A stretch of DNA of 64,000 bases from Neocallimastix lanati (nom. inval.) (GCA_016946835.1 JACVTC010000011.1:405001-469000), one strand, 5' to 3'; positions 1-12,939 are shown, counted from the stretch's first letter. Translations and numbers: made by a program. The notes: generated from the sequence alone by a model not told the origin.

Positions 1-217
1 ATTTGAATATTTATTATTAAATTAATTAAATTAATTATTTATTTAAATTTAAATAAATTATATATAATATTTTATTATTATTACTATTTTTTTTTTTTTA
101 AAAAAAAAAAAAAAATTGAAAGGGATAAATTATTCTACAAGGAAATATCATTTAAATCATTTTTTTTTTTGCATATATATATTAAAAATATTGTTTACAT
201 TTTAATTTAAAGAAAGT

Positions 218-255
<38 letters not shown>

Positions 256-1550
256 TATTAAATAAAAAACTTAATTATTATAATAAGCATTATTATACCT
301 ATTTTTTAATTATTTATTATAATATATATATATATATTTTAATTTTATCAAAATGAATAGTCATATTACATAATATTAACATAAATGTAGTTCCATCGTG
401 ATTTACTATCCTACATATAAAATATTTTAATATATTTCAAAAGTAAATCTATATTATATTATTTTTTATTTTTTATTTTATTTTATATTTTATTTTATTC
501 TATTGTTTTTTCTTTTACCAGCTTTTTTTTTTTGTATTGGTCAATTATCCTTTGTAATTTTATATTATTTTCTTATTATTATATCAAAATAATTGAAATT
601 AAAGTTTAGTAAAAAGTTCTACATTAATATATTTCTAATATAATTATTAATATATTATATAACTATTGTAAATATATTGACTTAGAGCTTTTAAGTACCC
701 TTATCCAATCATTATACCAACTCTCGTGTAACATGAACAATATGTATCATTAAGCATATTCTATGGCGTCATACATAATATTTAAATCACATTTAATTAA
801 AATTTAACTAATAAATGAATTGTACCACAAATATTTAAATATTATTCTTTTTCACTGAAAATTTGAATTAAAACATAATATATTCTTATATACATATAAT
901 ATATATTATGAAATTAAATTTTCATACTATCAAAGAATGAAAAAAAAAAATATATAATAAAATAAAATTTATACAATTTTAAATAATAATAAATTAAATT
1001 AATTAAAACAAATTAAAAAAGAAAAATTAAAAGTTTTATATCCTCAACTTTTTAATATAATTATTATTGCTTTCTTTTTTTTTATTTTATTTTATTTTAT
1101 TTTCTTATCTTTTTTAAATATATATATAAATAAATCATATAATGAATGATTTTATTTAATTTTACCATTTGAATTATTTTTGCTTGTATAAAAAAAAAAA
1201 ATAGAAAATTCAAGTTAAATTAATAGTATATTATTTATTCATATATAATATTCATTCATAAAGTTTAAAGAACTATATGCTGCTTTATATTATTTATATA
1301 TATTGATTTATTTATTTGATTTAGAATTGAGGTAAATTTTAATAAATCCCTTAAAAAGATTAATGTATTTTATTTATAAATAAATAAATGAATATATAAA
1401 TATAAAATGTAAATATATTTAATTTTTGTTTTTTTCTTTTTAATATCTTTTTAATATAATAAAATTTTTATATTTATTTAAATTAATAATAATCAAAAAG
1501 TTTAATTATTTTTTTTTATTAATTTAAATTTGAATAAATTAATACTTTTT

Positions 1551-1581
<31 letters not shown>

Positions 1582-2285
1582 TGACTTAAAAGTAATTCAT
1601 TATAAAGTATTATATTCTTAAGATAAATTAAATATATATATATATATTTTTAAATATTATAAAAAAAAAAAAAAAAAAAAAAATTAAAATAAAATAAAGT
1701 AAAATAAAGTAAAATAAAGTAAATAAGAAAAAGATACATTTTATTATAATATAAATATGAAATTATTGCAATTATATAAATTTATATTATAAAGATTAAA
1801 TGATTAATCTAATCTTATTATATATAATTTTATATAATTAATTTCATTATTTATTAAAAGATAAAATAAAAACAATAACAATTGATTAATTAATTTATTT
1901 TTTTTTCCAAAAAAAATATCGTATTTAAATATATATTTTGGAAATATTTTAAATATTTTAGAAATATGAATTTACTCGAAAGATTTAAATAAAAATAATA
2001 GTAATAAATAAAATTATTATTAAAAAAAAAAAGATGAAAAAATTCAATTAAAAAAAAAAAAATAAAATAAACAAACTAGTAATATTCAAATCAAAATTAT
2101 AAATTTCAAAAGAATAATAATAAATAAATAAAAAGTTTTAATATTTAAAAATTAATCCAAACAATATTGTTTTATTGTTAAAATAAAAGAAAGAACAAAA
2201 AATAAAAAAACGGGTTATTCAAGAATTTATATAAACTTTAATAAACTTTAATTTATTTTTTTATATATTGAAACTTTATATTTTA

Positions 2286-2318
<33 letters not shown>

Positions 2319-2455
2319 AAAAATAATAATAATTTGAAATAATAAATAATAATAAAATAATTTTAAACATTTAATATGAATTAAAATAAACTATATATAT
2401 TTATAAATCCAAAGTTTATTTAATAAAACAACGCTTTTATCAGTAATATATTAAA
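1..2455. other. AT-rich intergenic, no gene seen
   Basis: Almost pure A/T sequence with poly(A) and poly(T) runs (for example 33 A around 220-252 and about 29 T around 1552-1580), short (TA)n tracts, and a tenfold-type repeat of an AAATAAAGTA-like unit near 1685-1720. No open frame with coding-like composition was seen on either strand. The 3' part should contain the promoter of the gene starting at 2456, but no individual element can be named. Confidence 0.7.
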
Positions 2456-4931
2456 ATGCAAAAAGTAAAATTAGTTTTATTAGTGTTTTTAATTTCATAT
2501 TGTTTATGTAATAATGTTACCAGTATATCTTTTACTAAATTACCTGAAACAATAAATCCTGGAGATTTAATAAATTTAGAATGGAATTATACTGATAGTA
2601 ATGATTATAATGTCGAATTTAGTTTATGTAATCATAAAGAAGTTCAATGTCAAAAATTAGCAATTACAACAACGAAAACTAATCAACTAAATTTGGTAAG
2701 CAATTAGCAATTATATTTAATTAATTTTGAATCTCTTAAATTATAAATTAAAAAATAATATATTAATTTAAAAATATATATATATATTTATTTTAAAAAA
2801 AAATATAGACAATGGAATTTAAAGAATCACCATGTTATTTCAAAGAGAAATCAATTGAAAATTGGTATTTATTAGGTTCAGTAATATATTCAAAAAGTAA
2901 TCAGACCCATTTTAATTCAAAGATGTTGAAGAGAAATTTAATTTGTGAAGGAGAATGTAAAGAAGATCTTTGTTTAAAAAATCTTAATTCTAATAGTACA
3001 GAAATAATTCCAAATAATAATGCTCAAAATAATAGTGATAATGGTATTGACAGTGTTAAAGAGAAATCAATAAATAATTCTTCATCAAATGAAGGAAATA
3101 AGAATAATAATAAAAAGAAGCAATTTCCATATATAACAGTTTTATTTTTTGGAATATTAGGTTTATTAATTTTAGCAGCTGGTAGTATTGTTTATATTAA
3201 AAAATTTAAAAAGAAGGAAGATGATCCAATTCCAATTTTTTCTGTAGAGGATTCATCTTATTGCTGTGATATGAGTGCTCACTCACAAGTTTTAGGTAAT
3301 GCATCATTTCATTCAAATGCGATGGAAAGAGCAATATTAAATATAAATAGAGAAAACACAAATCAAACAAAAATAGCAGATCAATCTCATTTATCTGTAC
3401 AACTTCATCCAATCGGTCCTGTTAATGATGGTTATAGTCATAGCAGTCAAGCCAGTAGTAGAACTAGAGAAACAATTGCCACAGATAATTCATTTAAAAT
3501 TTCACAAGAAAAGCAGAATGAATTAAATGGAGTTTCATTAAATCATTCTAATACAGGATCACCATATTTAGCAACATTGTCACCTATATCAATGGCTTCA
3601 TCAATACAATTTGTTTCATCACCAAAACCAAAGAAAAAAGTGTCAGTTAGACATGATAATGTAATTATTAATTTTTTTTTTTTTTTTTAAGTTTTTTCTT
3701 TTTTTTTTATTATTATTTTTTTTTTTAAATTTAAATATTGAAATATTAATTTTATATTAATATTATTTATATATTAATAATAATATATATATATTATTAA
3801 ATTAATTATTTAATAATTAAATAGACAAAATATCATCATAATTCACCCTTACCAAATGTATATGCAGAATCAGCTGTGATAGTTGATAAAAAAGCAAATA
3901 GTTCTTATTTAATATCAGAATTACCAGTAATTTCTGATAATAGGTCAGGTATTTCAAGTAAACGTTCATTTAATTCAACTAATGAAGAAACAAAAGTTTT
4001 ATCATCAAAACATTATGTTTTATCAAATTTTGAAGGTGATTATGACAAAGAAGAACTTAATTTACATTATGGTGATATTGTATCTGTCATTAATATATTA
4101 CCTGAAGGTTGGGCTTATGGAGAATTACTATTAAAATATGATGCTTACACTAAAACTAAAATGAAACCTTTGAAGGGATCAAGATTTAGAAAATTTGGTT
4201 ATTATCCTATTAAATGCTTATCTCCAGACGAGGGAAGTGAGGAATCAAATTCACCTCCAAAAAAAATATTTGATGAAGAAAATGAAATATTAGCTGAAAG
4301 TGCTAGTATAAATGAAATTGATTATAATAGTAAAGATAAAGGCAAGTTTATTAATCAGCATGAACTACTTTTACCTTTGCCATTAAAAGAAAGTATGTAT
4401 TGAAATTTATTTTTTTAATGAATATTAAATAATTCAGTAATAAACTTCTAAATGTTTTTTATATTTTAATAATTAAGATTTTAAATATATAAATTATAAA
4501 TAAATTAAATAAAAATAATATATATATGTATTAATATGTTCAAATATGTATAATAATTTTTAATCGAAATAATTTTAGATAATCCAGAAACTGAAATAAA
4601 TAATAAAGAAGTATCTACACCTAAAACAGTAAAAACAATAAATTCCAAAAGTAGTAAAAGAAGTTCTATCTTAAAAATCTTTAAAAGAACTTCAAAAGAT
4701 TTTAAAAAAGCAAATAAGGAAGCCGGAATTTACTACAGTGAACCAAATTCAAGTGATGAAAAATTAAGTTCAAAAGAAATTATAATTAATGATAATGATA
4801 GTGATACAGAAACGGTATATCACGATGCTGAAGAAGAAGAAGAAAATGCAACTAATATAAATAACGCTTCGAAATTTGATTCTAAAAGAATAAGTGTAAG
4901 AAGTTCCATTTCCTATAGAAATTATAAGTAA
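2456..4931 (+). CDS. Secreted-N-terminus, single-pass membrane protein with cytoplasmic SH3 domain
   Basis: Four exons, 2456-2695, 2809-3660, 3825-4392 and 4579-4931, join in phase to 670 residues. Residues 1-20 form a signal peptide (MQKVKLVLLVFLISYCLC). The short Cys- and N-glycosylation-rich ectodomain starts with an ISFTKLPETINPGD-type strand that resembles the Ig-like Kre9/Knh1 repeats of fungal wall proteins. An Asn-rich stalk leads to a membrane helix at about 186-210, followed by KKFKKKE, the usual cytoplasmic stop-transfer charges. A low-complexity linker precedes an SH3 domain at about 427-497 (ALYDY-position YVLSNFEGDY, ELNLHYGD, GWAYGEL, GYYPIKCL). The tail is basic then acidic (residues 550-670). 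The order signal-TM-SH3 is known from fungal polarity and osmosensing proteins such as Fus1, so a surface-to-actin/polarity scaffold is likely but inferred. Each donor (GTAAGC, GTAATT, GTATGT) and acceptor is visible. Confidence 0.8.
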
Positions 4932-5506
4932 TTATGAAATTAAAATAATACCAAATATATATATATAAACTCTACTTTTTCTCTCTTCTATTCCAAAAAA
5001 AAAAAAAAAGAAAGAAAGAAAGAAAGAAGAACGAAAATCAAAATAAAATTAAACAAAAAAAATCATTAAGTAGATTAAAATTAATAATAAATATCAAAAA
5101 TTACATCATATTTAGTTTTTCCAATCTATAATTTTTTCATTAATATTAAGATAAAAAAAGAAATACTATATATATTTTTTTATAATAGTATTTACAATTC
5201 ATATATTAATTATATATTAATAATAAATATTAATTATAAATATCATTAACTTTGTTTTGAATAATATTTTTTCTCTTTATTTCATATTTTTTTTTTATAT
5301 AATTTTTTTTTTTTATAGAAGTATTATTAATTTTTTTTTTTTTTAAAGACTTTTTTATATTTATAATTTATTTATTTTTAACCAAACAAACAAACAAACA
5401 AAATAGAGTTAATATAAATTGTAAAAAGAAATAAAATAATAATAATAATAAAGTTAATCTGTATATTAAAAATACATAAATTATATCTCTATAAATAATT
5501 AGTAAT

Positions 5507-5550
<44 letters not shown>

Positions 5551-6850
5551 AAAAAAGAAGAAAAAGAAAAAGAAAAAGTAATAGTATAAGAATAGAATTT
5601 AAAAAAAGAAAAAAAAAAAAAGAAAAGAAATTAATTTAAAATATAATGAATATCTTAATTTCTATAATTATTATATTTGTTTTAAATATTAATAATAATA
5701 ATTTGAAAATATATATATATATTCTAAATTTTTTTAAAAAAATTATAAAGAATAACCTTTAAAAAAACTTATAGAAGTATATTATGGTATTAGAAAATAA
5801 TTTTTAATATACGATATACAATTGAAATTAATAATAAAACCATAGATAGATAAAAAAAAAATAGATAAAAATTTCCCCTTATTTTCTTCCTAATAATTAA
5901 ATAAATAAAAAAAAAAAAAAATAGTTAAGAAGTTATACATGTTAAGTTTTATTTTTATTTTTATATTTTTTATTATATAGTTTAATATTAATATTATTAT
6001 TACTGCTTTTATATATATATATAAATAATAAAATTAATAATAAAATTAATAATAATTTTAATAATAAAATTAATAATAAATATCTTTAATAAATAAAAAA
6101 TAAAAAAATAAAAAAATTAAAATATTATGTAAATCAAATAATAAATTAAAATTAGAGTTAGTGTGACAAGTATTTATAATTTTATAAATAATAAAATAGA
6201 TAATAAAATATTAAGGATAAATAATTTTTTATGTATCATGAATTCTATACTAAAAAAATCGAAAATCAAAATTTAATTTATCCATATTGAAAAGATCAAA
6301 AAAAAAAAAAATAATAATAATAATAATAATAAAATAAAAAATAAAAAAATTAAAAATAAATAAATAAAGATAATGATAAAATGATTAATTATACATAAAA
6401 TAATATTGAATTTGAAAGATAAAAAAATTATAAAATAAAATTTTTTTATTTAAAAAATCATTTTAATTAGTTCTTTTTTCTTTTTGTTATTTTTTTTTTT
6501 TTTTCGTTTTAATAAAATAATTTTTTTTATTACTTTACTTATATATATTTAATAATAATAATTATAATAATAATAAAAGTAGGGTTCTGTAACTATATAT
6601 AAAATTTTTTTATAATAATATTTTTTTTGAATTTTCTTTTTTTATTATCAATAAAATTAATGAATAAATATGTAATATATAAATTTATACATATTATATA
6701 TATTTTCAAATTAAATTAGTTGATAAAATATAAATAAAATTTTATGTTTTAAAATATTTTTTTTTTAAAAAAAAAAAAAAAAAAAAATTATTTGTTTATT
6801 GTTTATTATTTTAATAAACTAATAATCTTTTAAAAATAAGGAAAAAAAAA
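4932..6850. other. Intergenic, simple repeats only
   Basis: Holds (GAAA)n near 5008-5027, (AAAC)n near 5390-5404, a 38-nt A run at 5511-5548, (GAAAAA)n just after it, and an (AAT)n tract at 6311-6330. No coding-like frame was found. Confidence 0.7.
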
Positions 6851-7631
6851 ATGGCAGATACTATTGAAAAAACTTATTTTAAAGTACAAACTTCTTTTGG
6901 TTTTGATATTGCTTGTGTTTTTAAACCTTGTAAAAATCCTGAAAATGAAAAAAAGAATGGTACTATTATTATTTGTCATGGTATTTTAAGTGGTAAAGAA
7001 CATCCACTTATTAATGGTATTGCCAATGGTTTAATTGACACTTTTTCTGTTTGTCAAATCGATTTTCGTGGTAATGGTAGTAGTGGTGGTGAAACTACTT
7101 ATGGTAATTATTACGATGAAGTTGAAGATATTAGAGAAGTTGTTGTTCATTTAAGAAAAATGGGTAAAAATGTTACAACTCTTTTAGGTCATAGTAAAGG
7201 TAATTTAAAAAAAAAAAAAACATTAATAATAATAATAGTGATAATAATAATAATAATAATAGTATTTATAATAATTAAAATAATATTTAAAATAATTCCA
7301 ATAATTTCAAAAATAATAATAGTAATAATATTAATTATTATATATCATTAATGACTTTAATGACATAATATAATATAATATCTATATTACAATTTATTTA
7401 AATTCAATATATTAATGATAAAATTATATATTTTTTTTAAAAAAATATTAAAAATATTAATCGTTTATTTTTATTAAATTTTAATCTTTAAACCTTGAAA
7501 TCTAATTGAATTTAATTTAAAAATTATTTCAACACATGAAAATTTATTTTTTTATAAAAATTTATAAAATAAAATTCCAATTTTTCATTTGATAATTAAT
7601 ATTTTCATTCCTTTTTTTTTTATTGTAATAA

Positions 7632-7671
<40 letters not shown>

Positions 7672-8578
7672 TATAAAAGCTGGTAGTGTTGTTTTATTAT
7701 ATGCAGTTAAATATGGTGATGTCCCACAAATTATTAATGTAAGTGGTCGTTTTGATTTAACTACTATGCCATCCACTAGGTTTACTCAAGCCCAAAATAA
7801 ATTATTAAAGGAAAAAGGTGAATTTATTTGGATGCTTTATGGTAAACGTGGAAAGAAAATTCAAACACCAGAAGGTATTGTTACCGAAGAAATTAAAAAA
7901 AAAGATGTAAGAATTCAAAAAATAATAATAATAATAATAATAATAATAATTATCTATTTAATTGTTTTTTTATTATTTCTTTTGAAATAAAATATTGTAT
8001 TAGTATTTATATAATTTATATATTACATATATATATATATATGTAATATATAAATATTCGAGTATATATATATATACTTGAAATATTAATTTCAACTTAA
8101 TTCAATTTCATTTTTTAAATATAATTACTTTAATATATAATACATTAAATATTGTTAACATATATATATATATATTATTTATTTTATTTATTATTACTTT
8201 TAATAATATTAATAATGTGTAATCAATCAATCAATGATTTTTATTAATTAATAAAAATAGGATTTATTAGATAAAGATGGTGGAGAACTTAGAAAATATA
8301 TTGTTAGACAAGTAGATATAGAAAAAAGATTTACCCTTGATATGAATGTAATAAAAGAAATTAATCCCGAAACAACTCGTATTTTAACCATTCATGGGGA
8401 TGCTGATGAAATTGTTCCAGTTGAAAATGGTTATCTACATGATGAAGTTTTATCAAAATTAAAAAATAAAAATAATCAACCTATTCATACCCTGCGTATT
8501 TTACCAAACGTTACCCATGGTTATCGTAGTAAGGAGGAACAAAAATTACTTACTGAAGCTGTCTTAAATTGGATTTAA
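6851..8578 (+). CDS. Alpha/beta hydrolase (serine hydrolase)
   Basis: Three exons, 6851-7199, 7680-7906 and 8261-8578, give 297 residues. The start is the first ATG after a pyrimidine-poor leader. The fold signs are a strand-HG oxyanion segment (TIIICHGILSGKEHP, residues 38-53), DFRGNGSSGG, the nucleophile elbow LLGHSK-A with Ser115, then VVLLYAVKYGD and INVSGRFDL. The acid is Asp241 in HGDADEIVP and the base is His278 in NVTHGY, so the whole Ser-Asp-His triad is present. The closest pattern I know is the cytosolic hydrolase family of plants and fungi with a GHSKGGNVVLLYASKY elbow. Substrate is unknown; no signal peptide is visible. An oddity is that splicing at the only usable acceptor (AG at 7678-7679) gives GHSKAG, one residue shorter than the family pattern. 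Introns 1 and 2 are 480 and 354 nt. Confidence 0.82.
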
Positions 8579-8617
8579 TTGATTCATTAATCATAGTTTA
8601 ATTATATAATAATAATA

Positions 8618-8651
<34 letters not shown>

Positions 8652-8722
8652 GATTCATAACTTATAAAGATTTGTAATTATTTATTATTTTTGAATGATT
8701 CCTATTTTTTTTCTTTCTTTAT

Positions 8723-8753
<31 letters not shown>

Positions 8754-8928
8754 TTTTTAATATATTTAATATTTAATATATATTATTAATATAATAGATA
8801 AAACTTACATTAGAATTTACATATAATAAATAATAAATAATAGTTAACAATAATAATTAAATACTTTTGTATTTTAGAGTATTAAGTAAAAAAATAAATT
8901 TTTATATAACTTTATTTTTTTAAAAAAC

Positions 8929-8982
<54 letters not shown>

Positions 8983-9050
8983 AATAAATAAACAATAAAT
9001 AATAATGATAATTTTTTTTTTATGATATAATAATCATAATAATAATAATC

Positions 9051-9093
<43 letters not shown>

Positions 9094-9479
9094 GTTAAAG
9101 TAAATACATTAATAAAGATCAACGTAGTTTAAAATAATATAAATAATAATAATTTATGTTTATAGAATTAAAATAAATAAAGATATTTTTTTTTATTTCA
9201 AGTTTCTAAATAATATGATATATTGGTGAAAAAAATAAATTTATGTGTATATATTTATTTATTTATATTAATCGAAGTTAATATGCATACATAGAGACCC
9301 AATAAATGATTAAATTTCAAACCATAATTTGAATAAAAAAAAAAACTTTTTTGGAACACTTTTTATTTATTTATTTATTTATTTGTTTGTTTGTTTGTTT
9401 ATTTGTTTATTTATTTATTTATTATTATTATTATTTTTTTTTTATTTTATTTTTTATTTTTTAATTTTTTTTTTTTTTT
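8579..9479. repeat. Intergenic with (AAT)n microsatellites
   Basis: (AAT)n-type tracts lie at 8607-8650, 8929-8975 and 9029-9090, with (TTTA/TTTG)n near 9361-9420. Frames through these encode only homopolymers and are not genes. Nothing else is seen. Confidence 0.75.
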
Positions 9480-10910
9480 GATAGGACTGACTTTAATATA
9501 TTTCATTATATTCATGATTATTGTTTAAAAGGGCGATCCATCAGAATGTAATAACTATCATTGTATCTCTCTTATTAATTATGGATTAAAAATTATAGCA
9601 AAAATCATAGCAAAAATCATAGCTAATAGAATCTCTAAATATGGAATTGATAAAGGATTTATAAGGACTGAATAATATGGATTTCGTAATCGAGAAGAAT
9701 GTATAAATCTTTATTCTTCATTAAGAATTTTTATATCAGAGATGAATATTTGAAAATAAAGATACTTACCTTGCTTTTTTGGACCTTAAAAAAAAAAAAA
9801 AAAAAAAAAAAAAAGCGTATGACTCAGTGGCCATATATAATGTATTAATGAAGCTTCATCACTTAGGTATTAGAGGTAAGTTCTATAAATTTATAGAAAA
9901 CTTATTCTTGTCTTCCAAGGCTTGTGTAAGGGTTGATGGACAATTATCAAAATCATTTAGTAATAAGAAAGATCTTTGTCAAGGTTGTCCCCTTTCACCA
10001 ATTTTATTTAACTTGTTCATTAATAATATTTGTTCTAATTGTGGATAATTGTGGATAAATATGGAATCTCTATTGGGTGATAAACGATGTTGTGGAGGTT
10101 CTCTTTGCAGATGACATTGTGTTATGTGCTCCAACAAGATCTCAACTTAAGAAATTGCTAAAGTTTGTCAGTTGGTGGCCTAGAAATAATGAAATCCATT
10201 TTAGTATTAATAAATGTTCCAGTTTATTAGTACGAGGGGAAGTTTCAAGATTTCTTAATAATAGTAATACAGATACCTTTTATCTTTCAAGTCGAGACAC
10301 TAGAAAATATATAGGATTATACTGGATTGAAGGATTTTCTAATGGGAATAGCTTTACATTCCTTTATCGTGTTTCTAAAGAACTTAACATCCCTCCTCTT
10401 TCGGCGAAATGTGCGATTGCTCAGGTAAGGTGGTAAGGTGTTTTGAAAAATGGAAAAACTCGAAATGTATTATCTCTGATTTACTTAGAGATATATCACG
10501 TCATGCATGGAATAAAGAAAGTTAAATTTTAGCTGGCAAATTAGATAAATTTCCATCAAAAAAAAAAAAAAAAAGGCTATAAATTGTAAACTTTTACTGG
10601 GATAAAGATATGGTAGGAAAATCAAACAAAGCTAAGGCTTAAAAGAAAAATAAATTTGAGAAAACTAGAGATTATCTTAAGCTCAACTTCAAGTATCTTG
10701 AATTTAGCATTGGCTTCTGATGGGTACTTCGTGCCAGATGTGGATATAAAATTGATGCTCGTATTACCAAAGCCCTCAAGATGATTGAAAAAGACTGTCC
10801 AGAAAGATGTCCTTATTGTTATAGAAAAAATAGTAATCCTCGATTGGAACATTGGTTTTCTCAATGCTACCTTTTCCGTGAATTTTGAATGAAATATTTT
10901 AAGGATATTG
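9480..10910 (+). pseudogene. Decayed non-LTR retrotransposon reverse transcriptase
   Basis: The frames in this stretch carry the ordered reverse transcriptase motifs of a LINE. Present are GDPSECNNYHCISLI and LKIIAKII near 9530-9620, YGFRN near 9680, FLDLKK...AYDS (box A) at 9772-9826, RVDGQLSKSF then QGCPLSPILFNLFIN near 9930-10025, the catalytic FADDIVLCA at 10107-10133, and NEIHFSINKCSSLLV near 10190. A C-terminal CPYC...H-x4-C zinc knuckle lies near 10808-10870. The element is dead. In-frame stops occur (CAA to TAA before YGFRN), frames shift near 9755 and 10045, a 26-28 nt poly(A) is inserted between Lys-Lys and Ala-Tyr-Asp of box A, and a second poly(A) lies at 10560-10574. A 12-bp tandem duplication repeats the KIIA codons at about 9595-9620. 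Composition is visibly richer in G+C than the flanks. No endonuclease domain is visible, so the copy looks 5'-truncated. Confidence 0.85.
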
Positions 10911-11520
10911 AAATTCTTTATGAATAATTATATATTATTTCTAAATATTGTCCAATATCAAATTGTAATGTAAACACTATTATCACAGATATGAATAATA
11001 TAGAATTAAGTTCTGATTCTATATAATATTAATAATAATAACAATAGAAATAGTATTGTTAATAATAGTAGAATTAATGATAGTGAAAACAGGAATTTTA
11101 ATATTAGTGATAGTGAAAATAATAGTTTCTAATGTAGTGTATAGTTCAATTAATGAAAATCGTGTTAATTTAAGTAATTTTTTGAATAATGAGTGTGTAA
11201 ATATATATGTGACGTGGTACCGATTATATAACTTCCTTCTTGAAGGAAGAGATGCAATCATTATCTATTTAAATTATAAAAAAGAATGGGATATTTTGTT
11301 TAAGAGCCAAATTGTTCTTCTTGGTGCGATCTGCTGCTCTCTTTACAGAAATTGTGCCTCGAGCTAGTACTCGACAAGGGTTACTATTCCGATAATATAA
11401 GCGCAAACTAACCAGGAGCGTCAACGCTGAAAATGTAGTAAAACAGGCTAGCAGGGTCAGCGCCTCTTAAGGAGAAGACTATAATTTCTTTCAGATCCTC
11501 AATTCAAACCCTAATCCTTA
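10911..11520 (+). mobile_element. 3' tail of the LINE relic
   Basis: This segment follows the zinc knuckle. It keeps a FLLEGRDAI-like stretch near 11230-11260 and a VRSAALFTEIVPRAS-like stretch near 11315-11370, in different frames. The AACCAGGAGCGTCAACGCT block at 11408-11428 resembles AACCAAGAAAGTCAACGTC in the minus-strand relic at about 36500, so both belong to one element family. G+C falls back to background after about 11520, which I take as the approximate 3' limit. No target-site duplication could be identified. Confidence 0.55.
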
Positions 11521-11989
11521 AGGAAATGAGGTTCGTTGAATAGGAACTTTTTTCTGAATTTATTTATCTACTTTTTGAATATTACTTTTTTATTTCATAT
11601 TACTATTTTAAATATTACTATGTTCAAATTTGAACAAATAATACTTATTTTTTTTTATTAATCCTGTTTTTTTTTTTTTTTTTTTTTTTTATTTTGTTAA
11701 AATAAAAAATAAATAAATAAATAAAGATTAAAGTTCGCAATAACTGTGGTTGTATAAAAAAAAAAAGGTTTAGTTTTTTAATATATATATATATATTTTT
11801 TTTTTCTTTTTTAGTTTATATACATATTTTATTTTATTTATTTAATTTTATTTAATATTTAAATTTCTTTATCTTATTATATATCTATAATATATATACA
11901 TACTTTTTTTTTTTTTTTTTCATTAATACAAAATATGTTTAATAAAGAACCAGTATAATATTTATATTATATTTATTCTTAAAAAGAAT

Positions 11990-12360
11990 CATCATCATCC
12001 ATAGGGTTTTCCCCTATAAATGAAGTTGGTTATGTTTGTTCTCCAAGGTAAGTATACTTGCTACTAGATGATATAATTGCTAGTGAAGAGAGCCCTTGAT
12101 TTTTGATCGGATTAGTGGAGTTGTTCCTACCTTGACCTTGATGATGGTTCAAGAGATCAAAGATAAAAGAAGCCCGCCCGTGGTTTAAAGGGGCATTAAA
12201 GGGAACGATCTTTTTATATTAAGCTTACTTAGAGAAAGGACCTGCGTCAATACTAAAACGTTATGGTGATGAATTCATTGAGAGTCTAATATGTCAATAG
12301 GAGAGAGACTGGAGGCCTTATTGTCCTACACTCTTATTAATCTCCACTCTAAAATAAAAT
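11990..12360. other. GC-richer island of unknown origin
   Basis: Base composition here is clearly less AT-biased than the surroundings, with CCCGCCCGTGG at 12173-12183 and many G/C dinucleotides. On the minus strand one frame stays open from 12218 to its TAA at 12030 (63 codons, no ATG). It contains PLNHGRASFIFDLLNHH and SSLAIISSSSKYTYLGEQT, which I cannot assign. A weak inverted match links GGAGAGAGACTGG near 12301 to GGTCTCTC near 12370. It may be part of a mobile element or a transferred or organellar fragment, but no motif settles this. Confidence 0.4.
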
Positions 12361-12883
12361 AATCTATTAGGTCTCTCTATATAAAAATAAAATCATTAAG
12401 AAATAAAAAAATATTTTAATATTTAGTCTAACTGTCTAACAATTTTATTATTTAATATTATTTATTATTTATTATTTGTTATATATTATTAATATTTTAC
12501 TATTATTGTTATTGTTTTAATGATTTTTATAATTATAATTAATTATTATTAATATATTAATATAAAATGAATTATACACCATTTTACATTAATGGTTACA
12601 CAATAAAATGGAATAAATTAGGTCAACATTCGATGAAACCTTATTATTAATATTATTTCATAATTATATTCTATTATATTTTTTTATTTTATTTTATTTT
12701 TTTTTTTTTTATATAAAAAATTATTTTAATTTAAAATTTATATATTATTTTATTTTATAATAAAACTAAAATAAAAAAAAAATATATTGTTAAAAAACGT
12801 ATTTACAAAATATTAAAAATAATATTAAAAAAATATAGAATAAAAATATAAAATATATTTAAAGAATAAAGATAGTTGAATAG

Positions 12884-12939
<56 letters not shown>

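Noticed and set aside
7585-7776. Minus-strand frame over the hydrolase second exon
   Set aside because: Shadow of the exon and the (AAT)n tract; the plus frame matches the hydrolase fold.
11019-11367. Two overlapping 80-103 codon frames downstream of the reverse transcriptase
   Set aside because: The first half is Ile/Val-rich AT drift; only short blocks resemble the LINE tail, so no separate gene is claimed.
11395-11525. Possible tRNA-derived SINE (GGTTCG near 11530)
   Set aside because: Only a partial B-box, no A-box at the right distance, and the block is shared with the LINE tail at 36.5 kb.
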